Below are positions 33,829-44,800 of a stretch of 64,000 nt of DNA, piece after piece. Under the pieces are notes generated by a model, which did not search any database, was not told the DNA's origin, and worked only from the letters and a program-made list of their open reading frames with translations. Made by a program: the position numbers and the translations under genes. The DNA is from Kordia sp965224175 (lineage in GTDB: Bacteria; Bacteroidota; Bacteroidia; Flavobacteriales; Flavobacteriaceae): assembly GCF_965224175.1 (NCBI RefSeq), contig NZ_OZ245041.1, positions 3,038,001 to 3,102,000 on the forward strand. The letters are read 5' to 3'. The stretch's first letter is position 1. Every line of letters begins with the position of its first letter.

Positions 33829-35619
33829 TTATTTTTTGTGAAAGTTATCGTATATTTTTTTTGCTCTACTGTTTCCAACAATCGCCGAAATGTCTTCGAG
33901 TGATGCTTCTGAAATTCGCTTGACTGATTTGAACTTTTTTAGAAGTTCTACAATCGTTTTTTCACCAATTCCAGCAATGGTTTCTAACTCTGAATTTAAC
34001 GCACTATTACTTCTTTTATTTCGATGGAATGTAATTCCAAATCGGTGCGCTTCATTTCGTAAATGCTGTATAATTTTGAGTGATTCACTTTTTTTATCTA
34101 AATATAGTGGAATTGAGTCACCTGGATAGTATATTTCTTCCAATCGTTTCGCAATTCCGATGATGGCAATTTTTCCTCGTAATTCTAACGCGTCTAAACT
34201 TTTTAACGCTGAAGATAATTGTCCTTTCCCACCATCAATGACAATTAATTGTGGTAAAGGTTGCTTCTCTTCAACTAATCTTTTGTATCGGCGATAGACA
34301 ACTTCTTCCATAGAAGCAAAATCATCTGGTCCGACAACGGTTTTTATGTTGAAATGTCGGTATTCTTTTTTGCTTGGTTTTCCGTTTTTGAAAACGACGC
34401 AAGCCGCCACAGGATTGGTTCCCTGAATATTTGAATTATCAAAACATTCTATGTGTCGCGGTTCTTCCGAAAGGCGTAAATCTTTTTTCATTTGCGCCAT
34501 GATGCGATTTACGTGTTTGTCTGGATCCGTTAGCTTTATTTGCTTGAAACGTTCCATTCGGTGATATTTCGCATTTCGCAATGAGAGCTCCAGAATTCGC
34601 TTTTTGTCTCCTAGTTTTGGAACCGTAATTTTGAATTTTTCGCCAACTTCAACTTCAAAAGGCACATATAGTTCTTTGGAGTTTGTTTTGAAACGTTGGT
34701 GAATTTCAGTGATGGCTAGTTCTAGCAATTCTTTGTCTGTTTCATCTAGTTTCTTTTTGATTTCCATCGTATGCGATCGCACTATAGAACCTAACGAGAG
34801 TTGTAAAAAGTTGATGTAACCAAAGCTTTCATCAGATACAATTGAAAATACGTCTACATTGTTGATTTTTGGATTGACAATGGTTGATTTTGCTTGATAG
34901 TTTTCTAAGATCTCTACTTTTTCCTTGACTTTTTGCGCTTCTTCGAATTCCATCGCTTCTGCATGCGCTTTCATTTGTTGCTTGAATTGCAATAAAGAAT
35001 CTCTAAAATCTCCTTTTAATATTTTACGAATGGCTACTATTTGCTGATCATAACTTTGTATGGTTTGATACCCTTCGCATGGACCTAAGCAATTGCCTAA
35101 GTGATATTCGAGACAGACTTTGTATTTGCCTGCATCTATTTTTTCTTGAGATAAGTCGTAGTTACAGGTTCGCAACGGATAAAGTCCTTTGATGAGTTCT
35201 AGCAGTGTACGAACTGTTTTTACACTTGTGTATGGACCAAAATATTCCGAACCATCTTTGATAACTCTACGTGTTTGAAATACTCTTGGAAAACGCTCAT
35301 TTTTGATACAAATCCACGGATAGGATTTATCGTCTTTTAATAGTACGTTGTAGCGCGGTTGGTATTTTTTAATGAGATTGTTTTCCAGTAATAACGCATC
35401 TGTTTCTGTAGCAACGATGATATGTTTTATGGACGCAATCTTTTTTACGAGCACTTTTGTTTTTCCATACTCATGGTTTTTATTGAAGTATGACGAAACT
35501 CGTTTTTTTAAGTTTTTCGCCTTTCCTACATATAACAACTTTCCATCTTTATCATAGTATTGATAGACACCAGGATTTGTTGGAATGGTTTTGAGTTGTA
35601 ATTGTAGCGCTTCAGTCAC
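33829..35619 (-). CDS. uvrC: Excinuclease ABC subunit UvrC
   Basis: The nuclease subunit that cuts both sides of a DNA lesion in nucleotide excision repair. It has 596 aa, the normal length. A GIY-YIG domain is at the N-terminus (NPGVYQYYDKDGKLLYVGKA), a UvrB-interacting helix pair at about 200-235, an RNase H-like domain (ECFDNSNIQGTNPVA, VIDGGKGQL) and helix-hairpin-helix at the end (ETIAGIGEKTIVELL). The patatin-like gene follows 10 bp later. Confidence 0.97.
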   Translation of the reverse strand: MTEALQLQLKTIPTNPGVYQYYDKDGKLLYVGKAKNLKKRVSSYFNKNHEYGKTKVLVKKIASIKHIIVATETDALLLENNLIKKYQPRYNVLLKDDKSYPWICIKNERFPRVFQTRRVIKDGSEYFGPYTSVKTVRTLLELIKGLYPLRTCNYDLSQEKIDAGKYKVCLEYHLGNCLGPCEGYQTIQSYDQQIVAIRKILKGDFRDSLLQFKQQMKAHAEAMEFEEAQKVKEKVEILENYQAKSTIVNPKINNVDVFSIVSDESFGYINFLQLSLGSIVRSHTMEIKKKLDETDKELLELAITEIHQRFKTNSKELYVPFEVEVGEKFKITVPKLGDKKRILELSLRNAKYHRMERFKQIKLTDPDKHVNRIMAQMKKDLRLSEEPRHIECFDNSNIQGTNPVAACVVFKNGKPSKKEYRHFNIKTVVGPDDFASMEEVVYRRYKRLVEEKQPLPQLIVIDGGKGQLSSALKSLDALELRGKIAIIGIAKRLEEIYYPGDSIPLYLDKKSESLKIIQHLRNEAHRFGITFHRNKRSNSALNSELETIAGIGEKTIVELLKKFKSVKRISEASLEDISAIVGNSRAKKIYDNFHKK

Positions 35620-35762
35620 GAGTTTAGTAGTGAGTCGTTAGATTTTAGTATTGAGATTTGATTGTTGCCTTTGGTAATATACTAACAAATTTACTCCCAA
35701 TTATTCCAAAAACAAAAGGGTAACTAAATTACAATTTTTATTTTTGTGTTAAAATTGAATTC

Positions 35763-36326
35763 ATGTTAAAATCTACCTTACGGAAGAAGTATAAAGCAAT
35801 CCGAAACGAACTGACGCATCAAGAGTTAGACGATTTTAGTATCGCAATTGCAAATAAGTTGTTGAAACTTCCTATTTGGGAGAAACGCTATTATCATTTG
35901 TTTTTGACGATTGCGGAACAGAAAGAGATTGACACAGAGTTTATTTTGAATATTCTGTTAGGAAAAGATAAAGATGTTATATTGTCGAAAAGTAATTTTG
36001 AAGATGCTTCTTTGACACATTTTTTACTCACAGATACTACTGTCATTAAAAAGAATGCGTATCATATTCCTGAACCTGTAGATGGTATTGAAGTTTCTTC
36101 GACGAAGATTGATGTGGTTTTTGTTCCACTATTGGCGTATGATACTAAAGGAAATAGAATTGGTTATGGAAAAGGATTTTATGATCGCTTTTTAGCAGAA
36201 TGTAAAGACGACGTGATTAAAATTGGCTTGTCATTTTTTCCTCCAGAAACCATTTTATTTACGGCAGATACAACTGATATTCCGTTAGATTTTTGTGTAA
36301 CGCCTGAGAAAGTTTATAAGTTTTAA
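35763..36326 (+). CDS. 5-Formyltetrahydrofolate cyclo-ligase
   Basis: A 187-aa enzyme that converts 5-formyl-THF to 5,10-methenyl-THF with ATP. The N-terminal LRKKYKAIRNEL and the C-terminal phosphate-binding segment DTKGNRIGYGKGFYDRFL are diagnostic. It is a single plus-strand gene between minus-strand genes, ending 8 bp from the lspA stop. Confidence 0.95.
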   Translation: MLKSTLRKKYKAIRNELTHQELDDFSIAIANKLLKLPIWEKRYYHLFLTIAEQKEIDTEFILNILLGKDKDVILSKSNFEDASLTHFLLTDTTVIKKNAYHIPEPVDGIEVSSTKIDVVFVPLLAYDTKGNRIGYGKGFYDRFLAECKDDVIKIGLSFFPPETILFTADTTDIPLDFCVTPEKVYKF

Positions 36327-36334
36327 GTCGACCG

Positions 36335-37000
36335 TTAAGCTTCTTCAGGAGTAACTTCTACGACTTCTTTGACAACTTCTCTTTTTTCTTCCTTTTTCTT
36401 TTTAGGAAATGCTCTTTTGTTGAAGATGATGAGTAATAATACTCCAATGGTAATCGCAGAATCCGCAATATTGAATACAGGATCGAAGAACGTAAAACGG
36501 TCGCCGCCAATCCACGGAAGCCATTCTGGCCACGTAGTGTCAATCATAGGAAAATGCAACATGTCTACTACACGTCCGTGAAATACAGGTGCATATCCAC
36601 CAGCTTCTGACATAAACGTTGCTACTTCTCCTTTGTACACACTTTCATTGAAGATGAGTCCATAGAATACTGAATCAATGATGTTCCCAAAAGCACCTGC
36701 AAAGATGAGTGCAATGGCTACTATTAGAATTCGTGAACTGTTTTTCTTTACTGCATCATATAACCAATATCCGATAGCTGTAATCGCAAATAAACGGAAT
36801 AAGGTTAGGAATAATTTTCCGTAACTTCCTGGTAATTCAACGCCCCATGCCATTCCTCTGTTTTCTACAAATAGAATTTTAAACCAACTAAAAACTTCCA
36901 CTGATTCTCCAAGTGCAAAGTTCGTTTTTATGTATATTTTACTGATTTGATCAATAAGTAAGACCAAAACAATGATTCCAATAGCTTTTTTTAATGACAT
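36335..37000 (-). CDS. lspA: Lipoprotein signal peptidase (signal peptidase II)
   Basis: A membrane aspartyl protease that removes lipoprotein signal peptides. It has 221 aa, longer than the ~165 of proteobacterial LspA because of an insertion common in Bacteroidota and a charged tail ending VTPEEA. The catalytic aspartates are visible in GAFGNIIDSVFYG and FNIADSAITIG. Four membrane helices are predicted. It processes the many lipoproteins in this genome, such as those at 3118, 5901, 16895 and 23187. Confidence 0.96.
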   Translation of the reverse strand: MSLKKAIGIIVLVLLIDQISKIYIKTNFALGESVEVFSWFKILFVENRGMAWGVELPGSYGKLFLTLFRLFAITAIGYWLYDAVKKNSSRILIVAIALIFAGAFGNIIDSVFYGLIFNESVYKGEVATFMSEAGGYAPVFHGRVVDMLHFPMIDTTWPEWLPWIGGDRFTFFDPVFNIADSAITIGVLLLIIFNKRAFPKKKKEEKREVVKEVVEVTPEEA

Positions 37001-37054
37001 ATGTCGTACAATTTCCGTTTGAAAATTCTAATAGGTGGCTAAAATAAGAATATT

Positions 37055-37675
37055 TTATGCTTTATCAGAAGAATATGTAATCTTTCCATTATCAGCTTTT
37101 AATTCTACTTTATTACCGTTTTCATAGAAGATAACTTCGCGATCTGTTTTTAGCTCAAAAGTTGGCTTTTTTTTCTTAATGTAGTGAATGTTTCCTTTTT
37201 TGGTTTGAATTTTTGCTTCTCCATAAAAGTTTTCTAGAGTATAATTCCCTGAAATTAATACTGCCCAGAATTTTTTATAATTTCCCTGCACATGAACTTG
37301 CGTTTCTTCTCCTTCTAATTGCACTTTGAGTTTTTGAGGAATGTACATGTTCATTGTTATAGAAAAGACCTTGTGTGCGCTTAATTTGTCATTTGGAAGC
37401 TCAAAACCTTCTGCGAATTCGCAAGTGAGCTGTAGTTTTTTGTTTTTAGTAGCAGTAATTACATTGATATCACGATAGTATTCACCTTCCATTTTTGTTT
37501 CAATTTTGACAACATCATCATTTGAACTAAAGATGTTTAGTTGAAATATTTTGTCTGTATTGATTCGGATTTCGTCTATTTCATGAATTGCCACCGATTG
37601 TTGCGTTATTTTTTGCGCAAAGCATGTCATCGACAACAGCAGAAATAGATATGTAAGGTATGATGCTTTTAGCAT
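37055..37675 (-). CDS. Secreted hypothetical protein, beta-rich
   Basis: A 206-aa protein with a signal peptide (ending MTCFAQ). The rest is rich in short strands (VHVQGNYKKFWAVLISGNYTLENFYGEAKIQTKKGNIHYIKK), like a repetitive beta-helix or the DUF4097 adhesin type, but I cannot name a family. It precedes lspA by 54 bp on the same strand and may be cotranscribed. Confidence 0.75.
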   Translation of the reverse strand: MLKASYLTYLFLLLSMTCFAQKITQQSVAIHEIDEIRINTDKIFQLNIFSSNDDVVKIETKMEGEYYRDINVITATKNKKLQLTCEFAEGFELPNDKLSAHKVFSITMNMYIPQKLKVQLEGEETQVHVQGNYKKFWAVLISGNYTLENFYGEAKIQTKKGNIHYIKKKKPTFELKTDREVIFYENGNKVELKADNGKITYSSDKA

Positions 37676-37835
37676 TTGGATTTTTGTTTTTCTCGGATTT
37701 GTTGATTTGATATACTAATTTTTCTTAGAATCAACTGAAAACCGAGAACTGATAACTTTTTTACCACGAATTCACGAATATTTTTAATGACTTCTTTTTA
37801 CAAAAGCCTATCAATATATTAAATTTATAAACTAA

Positions 37836-37862
37836 AAAAAGCGCCCTAGTGAGCGCTTTTTG
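37836..37862 (-). terminator. Terminator after the DksA-like gene
   Basis: AAAAGCGC (37837-37844) pairs with GCGCTTTT (37853-37860), A-run and T-run on the two sides, 20 bp beyond the stop of the DksA-like gene. Confidence 0.7.
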
Positions 37863-37879
37863 TGTAAGTTATATAGCTA

Positions 37880-38260
37880 TTATTTTTGCATATTTTTTGC
37901 TTCAATACTTAAGGTTGCGTGTGGCACTAATTTTAAGCGTTCAGGATTGATTAATTTTCCTGTAACTCGACAAACTCCATAAGTTTTATTTTCAATACGA
38001 ATTAGCGCATTTTTTAAGTCACGAATAAATTTTTCTTGACGAATGGCTAATTGCATATTTTTTTCTTTGGACATTGTGGTAGATCCTTCTTCAAATGCCT
38101 TAAATGTAGGTGAAGTATCTTCAGTTCCGTTATTATGATCGTTCATGTATGAACTTTTTAAAAGTTCTAGATCTTTTTGAGACTGTTCAATTTTGTCTTG
38201 AATGATCGTTTTAAATTCTTCAAGTTGCTTGTCTGAGTATCTTATTTTAGTGTCTTCCAT
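37880..38260 (-). CDS. TraR/DksA family protein
   Basis: A 126-aa RNA-polymerase-binding regulator of the DksA/TraR type. It has a coiled-coil N-terminal two thirds (about 8-95) and a C-terminal zinc-finger-like segment YGVCRVTGKLINPERLKLVP. Only one of the four zinc-binding Cys is kept, so the finger is probably metal-free. It starts 6 bp after ileS and should be cotranscribed with it. Confidence 0.9.
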   Translation of the reverse strand: MEDTKIRYSDKQLEEFKTIIQDKIEQSQKDLELLKSSYMNDHNNGTEDTSPTFKAFEEGSTTMSKEKNMQLAIRQEKFIRDLKNALIRIENKTYGVCRVTGKLINPERLKLVPHATLSIEAKNMQK

Positions 38261-38266
38261 GATGTG

Positions 38267-41200
38267 TTACTTTTTTTTAATAAACAATACGGTGTTTACC
38301 TCATCGAAAGCAATTTCTGTTCCATTCTCTAGTTGATCTACAAATTCTAGTTCAGCTGTCAACGTTTCCGTCTTCAGATAGTCCAAATTAGTATTGATAG
38401 CATCTACTAAATGTTCATCTTTTTGTAGTGTTACGTGGATTTTATCCGTGACTTCAAATCCTGAATCTTTACGTAAGTTTTGAATTCTATTGACAAGTTC
38501 TCTTGCAATTCCTTCTTTGCGTAATTCTTCAGTTATGGTAACATCTAACGCTACGGTAATTCCTCCCGAATTGGCTACTAGCCAACCTTCAATATCTTGA
38601 GAAGTAATTTCTACCTCTGTTATGTCTAATGTACTATTTTTTCCGTTAATTTCTACGGATATTTTGCCTGTTTTTTCAATTTCGGCAATTTCTTCTTGTC
38701 CAAACTGCATGATCGCCGCTGCAGCCGCTTTCATATCTTTCCCAAATTTTGGTCCTAAAACTTTAAAATTTGGCTTTATTTGCTTTACTAATATTCCTGA
38801 AGCATCGTCTAAAAGTTCGATTTCTTTTACGTTTACTTCTGATTTGATTAATTCGGCAACAGCCAAAATTTCCGCTTTATTTTGCGCATCTAATACAGGA
38901 ATCATTACACGCTGTAATGGTTGACGCACTTTGATCTTTTCTTTAGCTCTTAACGATAATACTAGAGAAGATATTGTCTGTGCATTTTCCATTTTACGTT
39001 CTAATGACTTGTCAATGAACGATTCATCACACTTTGGAAACTCTGCCAAATGTACACTCTCAAAGTTTTCTGTAGCTGTTGCTTTCGTTAAATCTTTGTA
39101 AAGTCTGTCCATATAGAAAGGCGCAATTGGTGCTCCTAATTTGGCAACAGTTAACATACATGTATATAATGTTTGGTATGCTGATATTTTATCATGCTGA
39201 TAATCACCTTTCCAGAATCTTCTTCTACTTAGACGCACAAACCAGTTACTTAGATTTTCTTGTACAAATTCAGAAATAGCTCTAGCAGCTCTTGTTGGCT
39301 CATATTCTGCGTAGAATTGATCTACATTTTTGATGAGTGTATGTAGCTCAGAAAGTATCCAACGATCGATTTCTGGACGATCTGCCAATGAAATTTCGTC
39401 TTCACTGTATGTAAAGTTGTCAATATTAGCATATAAACAGAAGAACGAATAGGTGTTGTATAATGTTCCGAAGAATTTACGACGTACTTCCGCGATTCCT
39501 TCTAGGTCAAATTTTAGATTGTCCCAAGGATTTGCATTCGAAATCATATACCAACGCGTAGCATCTGGCCCAAATTTATCTAAGGTTGTAAATGGATCGA
39601 CAGCATTTCCGAGACGTTTAGACATTTTTTGTCCTTCCTTGTCTAATACTAAACCGTTTGATACTACATTTTTGTAAGCAACCGAATCAAACACCATCGA
39701 ACCTATCGCGTGAAGCGTATAGAACCAACCACGTGTTTGATCGACACCTTCTGCGATAAAGTTTGCAGGATAGTTTTCGTTATTGTCTATTAATTCTTTG
39801 TTTTCAAATGGATAATGCCATTGTGCATATGGCATTGAACCTGAATCGAACCAAACATCAATTAAGTCGCTTTCTCTCTTCATTGGCTTTCCAGAAGGTG
39901 ACACCAAAGTAATTTTGTCAACGATGTGTTTGTGCAAATCTACTTTTTCGTAGTTTTCCTCAGACATGTTTCCAGCTTCAAAGGAAGCATATACATCTTT
40001 GGTTTCTACACCAGCCTCAATTGCTTTTTTGATTTCAGCTTTTAATTCTGCCAACGAACCAATCATCAATTCTTCTTTTCCATCTTCAGTACGCCATATT
40101 GGTAATGGAATTCCCCAGAAACGTGATCGTGATAAGTTCCAATCATTTGCTCCAGCAATCCAGTTTCCAAAACGTCCTTCTCCCGTTGATTTCGGTTTCC
40201 AGTTAATCGTTTGGTTTAAGTCGTACATTCTATCTTTTACATCCGTGATTTTAATAAACCAAGAATCTAATGGATAGTATAAAATTGGTTTGTCCGTACG
40301 CCAGCAGTTTGGATAACTATGGACATATTTTTCAACCTTGAAGGCTTTGTTTTCTGTTTTTAGCTTGATGGCTAATTCTACATCGATCGATTTTTCAGGA
40401 GCTTCACCATCTGCATAGTATTCATTCTTTACATATTTCCCAGCAAATTCTCCTAGTTCTGGTCTAAAACGTCCTTGTAAATCTACTAATGGTACAGGAT
40501 TGTCGTTTTCGTCCAATACTAATAAAGGCGGAACTTCTGGTGTTGCTTCTTTAGCAACTTTGGCATCATCTGCTCCAAATGTTGGTGCTGTATGTACGAT
40601 TCCTGTTCCGTCTTCTGTAGTTACGAAATCTCCAGAAATAACTCTAAAAGCATTTTCTGGATTTTGATATGGCAATGCATATTCTAGTAATTGCTCGTAT
40701 TTGACACCTACTAAGTCACTTCCTTTATGCTCGCTTGCAACTAAGTATGGTATTTTTTTGTCTCCTTGTTGGTAAGCCGCTAATTCGTCTTGTGTTTCTA
40801 CTTGTGTGAATTTTTTTCCAGCAAATTGCTTTCCAACTAAGTTTTTTGCCAATACAACATTTATGGCTTCAAATGTGTACTGATTGTATGTTTTTACAAC
40901 TACATACTCGATTTTTGGACCAACCGTTAACGCCGTGTTTGATGGTAATGTCCAAGGAGTCGTCGTCCATGCTAAGAAATGTACTTCTCCAGCTACATTT
41001 TGTAATGCTTCTGGCAAGGTTTCTTTGATGGTTTTAAATTGTGCGACAACCGTTGTATCTGTTACATCTTGATAGGTTCCTGGTTGATTTAATTCGTGCG
41101 AACTTAATCCTGTTCCGGCTTTTGGCGAGTATGGTTGGATTGTGTATCCTTTATACATTAATCCTTTGTCATAGATTTGCTTTAACAACCACCAAACGCT

Positions 41201-41677
41201 TTCCATGTACTTAGATTTATAGGTAATGTATGGCGTTTCCATATCTACCCAATATCCAGTTCTGCGTGTCATGTTGTTCCAGATATCTGTGTAACGCATT
41301 ACTGCTTTTTTACAAGCTTCGTTGTATTCTTCTATCGTGATTTTCTTCCCAATATCTTCTTTGGTGATTTGAAGTTCTTTTTCAACACCTAATTCTATTG
41401 GAAGTCCATGAGTATCCCAACCAGCTTTTCGTTTTACCTGATATCCTTTTTGTGTTTTGTATCGACAGAAAATATCTTTAATAGCTCTGGCTAATACGTG
41501 ATGAATTCCAGGTAATCCGTTTGCGGAAGGTGGTCCTTCGAAAAATACGAATGATTCTGCTCCTTCTCTTGAACTTATACTTTTCTCAAAGATGTTATTT
41601 TCTTCCCAGTAGTTGAGTATTTCTTCTGCTACTGCAGGCAAATTTAGTCCTTTGTATTCTGTAAATTTATTAGCCAT
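38267..41677 (-). CDS. ileS: Isoleucyl-tRNA synthetase
   Basis: A 1136-aa class I synthetase that charges tRNA-Ile. The HIGH signature appears as GLPGIHHVLAR near residue 60 and KMSKS as GQKMSKRLGN. The length and C-terminal region fit the long, eukaryote-like IleS form frequent in Bacteroidota. Downstream, 6 bp away, is the DksA-like gene. Confidence 0.97.
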   Translation of the reverse strand: MANKFTEYKGLNLPAVAEEILNYWEENNIFEKSISSREGAESFVFFEGPPSANGLPGIHHVLARAIKDIFCRYKTQKGYQVKRKAGWDTHGLPIELGVEKELQITKEDIGKKITIEEYNEACKKAVMRYTDIWNNMTRRTGYWVDMETPYITYKSKYMESVWWLLKQIYDKGLMYKGYTIQPYSPKAGTGLSSHELNQPGTYQDVTDTTVVAQFKTIKETLPEALQNVAGEVHFLAWTTTPWTLPSNTALTVGPKIEYVVVKTYNQYTFEAINVVLAKNLVGKQFAGKKFTQVETQDELAAYQQGDKKIPYLVASEHKGSDLVGVKYEQLLEYALPYQNPENAFRVISGDFVTTEDGTGIVHTAPTFGADDAKVAKEATPEVPPLLVLDENDNPVPLVDLQGRFRPELGEFAGKYVKNEYYADGEAPEKSIDVELAIKLKTENKAFKVEKYVHSYPNCWRTDKPILYYPLDSWFIKITDVKDRMYDLNQTINWKPKSTGEGRFGNWIAGANDWNLSRSRFWGIPLPIWRTEDGKEELMIGSLAELKAEIKKAIEAGVETKDVYASFEAGNMSEENYEKVDLHKHIVDKITLVSPSGKPMKRESDLIDVWFDSGSMPYAQWHYPFENKELIDNNENYPANFIAEGVDQTRGWFYTLHAIGSMVFDSVAYKNVVSNGLVLDKEGQKMSKRLGNAVDPFTTLDKFGPDATRWYMISNANPWDNLKFDLEGIAEVRRKFFGTLYNTYSFFCLYANIDNFTYSEDEISLADRPEIDRWILSELHTLIKNVDQFYAEYEPTRAARAISEFVQENLSNWFVRLSRRRFWKGDYQHDKISAYQTLYTCMLTVAKLGAPIAPFYMDRLYKDLTKATATENFESVHLAEFPKCDESFIDKSLERKMENAQTISSLVLSLRAKEKIKVRQPLQRVMIPVLDAQNKAEILAVAELIKSEVNVKEIELLDDASGILVKQIKPNFKVLGPKFGKDMKAAAAAIMQFGQEEIAEIEKTGKISVEINGKNSTLDITEVEITSQDIEGWLVANSGGITVALDVTITEELRKEGIARELVNRIQNLRKDSGFEVTDKIHVTLQKDEHLVDAINTNLDYLKTETLTAELEFVDQLENGTEIAFDEVNTVLFIKKK

Positions 41678-41798
41678 TTTTTCTGCTCTGTATTGAATTT
41701 GCGAAATTAATGAATTTCATTGAATTGTAATGTGTTAAACCCGTATTATGCATTAGAAAATCTATGAGAGCTTCGAACCATCATAAATTCGAGCATAA

Positions 41799-41831
41799 AA
41801 AAAGACCACTTGGTTTTCAAGTGGTCTTTTT
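41799..41831 (-). terminator. Terminator of the 1640-aa surface protein gene
   Basis: Perfect 14-bp stem 41799-41812 / 41818-41831, loop GTTTT, with A-run and T-run, 20 bp beyond the stop at 41852. Confidence 0.88.
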
Positions 41832-41851
41832 ATTATGTTGTTATTCTGTGT

Positions 41852-44800
41852 TTATTGAATGACTAGTTTTTTACTAATTTTTCCTTTTTCAGAATAGATA
41901 CTTATAATGTATATACCACTTGCTTTATCATCAATAGGAATTCGAATTGTGTTTTCGCTAATTCCTTCTGTGATCGAAATTATTCGTTGACCAAGAATAG
42001 TATGCATATCAATACCATCTAACGTAAAGCCAGTATTATTGGTTACCACAATTTCGTCTGTTTCTTTATCAGTATAAATTGTAATTCCATTTTCTAAAAT
42101 CTCCTCATTAACACTTAATGCCTCTGATGGCTCAAATACTAATGAATATTTGTCATTTGTTTCTCCCGACAGAACAGATATTGGAACACCTCCAGCAGCT
42201 CTTAAGTCATATGTTTGACCTGTGTAATTGTCTTTGATATAAAGTTCAACACTGTCATCTATATTTTCAAGTTTGTCTAGTGTGATTGTTCCACCACCAA
42301 CTTCTTTAGAAGTAATTCCTAAAGGAACTACACGTTCAGAGTATATATTTCTTACTGCTTGAATCACATATTTTTCGTCTTCTAACATCCAATACATGTC
42401 ATTTTCAGTAACACCAATAGATTCTCCTTCAAATCCACGATCAATGGCATCTGTAGTTCTTCTATCAAAAGTTAGTAATAATTGTCTGTGGAATCCTTCT
42501 GGGTTTGTATATCCTAGGCGAATCTTTTTTCTACTATCTTTTCGAATACCTAAAGACTCATAGATTTCCTCCTCTTCATCTTCAGTAAGATTGTTACCAG
42601 ACGATCTAGTTTCTGAAGCTGGACCGCTTACATTTGTATTTTCGCTTGATGCATCTTCACCATCTGCTGGATTTGAAATCATTCCTCCACCATCATCAGA
42701 ATTATCTGGTCTTAAGAATGTAGAAAACTCTAATGCCCCAATATATTCTGGCACAAAAATTCTTTGAGAGTTATTGAACTCTACAGTTGCTGATGTACCA
42801 TTTGCAGCATTTGTATCTCCTTGTACAAAGAACCCTTGTCCTACTGGGATAAACTGCTTTGGTGTTTCTGTCCCTGATCCTGTTTGGTTAACTGTTGGAT
42901 GAGACATCGCTGGCGTTCCTCCACCTAAAGTGTAAGTAGCATATCCTCCTTGATATTCTAATAGCGTATGCGTTCCACCGCCCCAATGTTCCCAGAAAAA
43001 TAATGTCCCTGTTGTAGCATCATTGGCGATGTTATCATTGATAAACTCATCTGCATTAAGAGAACTTAAGTAAGGATTCCCTACTAAGTATAAATTATTA
43101 TCTCCTAATGGACCAACTGTTATGACACCATTATTTGGTTTTCCTCTAAATACATAGTTTTGCTCTTCTTTTTCATCACCCAAGGAAACTCCTTTCATCG
43201 TATATCCTTCTCCTGGAGATATGTTTCCACTTTGCCCTGTGAATAACCATGCATCATAGTCTTCATCTGCACCATTTACAAATTTATATATCCAACGCGT
43301 ACTAATTGTAAATGGAGAAGTAGCCCCATCTGCGTTTACTGGAACCGTCCATGTAATTGCTCCTGGCGAAGATACAGTTGTCCCATCTAGCAATACGTTA
43401 GCTAATGTAAATGTTTGATTGTTGGCAGTATTGTTTATTAAACTTACTGGTGATGACCAATAATTATATGTGAATCTGTTGGCAGTTCCTTGTTGATCTC
43501 TTTCCATAGAACCTGTACTAGTAACTTCTAAATCACTTCGTTCTGTTTGTAAGAACTGGCTTTCTCCTTGTAAATCTACTGTACCATTTAGTTCAGTATA
43601 CCAAGTATTTGTTAAGGCAAAACCTGAACCTGCTGTTATAGCAAATGGCGAAGTATTTGTTACTGTAGGGTTTGTTCCTGTTACTGTTAAAGAAGCTCCA
43701 GCATCTACTGTTAATCCTAGTGTTGAATAACTTGCACTCGCTACTACATCATTTCTAATTTGAACGATAGACCAGTTTATACTTGAAGCAGAAGGTGTAT
43801 CCCACACAGAACCAAACTCCCATGTAGCATCATCTGTCCAGTTTCCATCAGCCACAGATGTATATGGCATTGGAGCTGTTTGCGCTTCAATAGTTGACAT
43901 ATTTTTCATAAATGAGAAGTTCCCATTTCCTGTAATATCTTCAATACGATTTCCTTTTATGGATGACATATTGTAGTACGAAATTAATGAAGTCCAAGCA
44001 ACATTATCACCAGTTGTGAAGTCTTCAATATCTTTAGGTATTACAGAACCTCTTACGTTTGCTCCATTTTGTTCTATTTCTTGATGTACCATTTCACGAA
44101 GCTGATCTTCTGTTAATGCTACATTAAAAGTTCTAACTTCATCAATAGAACCTCTAAAGAAATTAGTATTATCAAATGTACCCATGCGGAAAGGGTTTGG
44201 ATTTGATCCTAAAGGATCTATTCCTCCACCTCCGACAAGCAATCCGTTAAGATAATAATTTGCTCTAGAGCTTGCATTATTTACAACTACCGCAAAGTGC
44301 ACCCAATCGGTAACTGTATCTGTTCCTGCTCTAGGAACTCCACCTGTTAATCCTTCTTGAATTGCAAGTAAACCTGCACTTAGGTAAAATCTGAATTGAT
44401 CTTCTACTCCTAATATATCTCTATTTGCAGCCGCTATAGATTGACCTGGGTTTTTTATCCATCCCATTACTGTATAATCAGTCAATCCATTTGTCGTTGG
44501 TGTTCTATCTTCTACATAATCGTCTACACCATCAAAGAATAGAGCATTATTACCAGTAATTGTTTGTGGTTCGGCTAGTGTAAAGAACTGTCCATCTTCT
44601 AGGTTTACTCCAGTAAATGTTAACACTCCACCTACATTTGTTCCTTCATAGTTTTCATAAGCTGCAAAAGTAGCTCCATCAGCTATATATAATTCTAGAT
44701 CGTCCAAGTTTGTTAAACCACTAGCACTCATATCAAATTCCAGCTCTACAGTTCCAACATCAGTTGTACTTTCACGAGCTAACCATATTTTGTTTAACAT

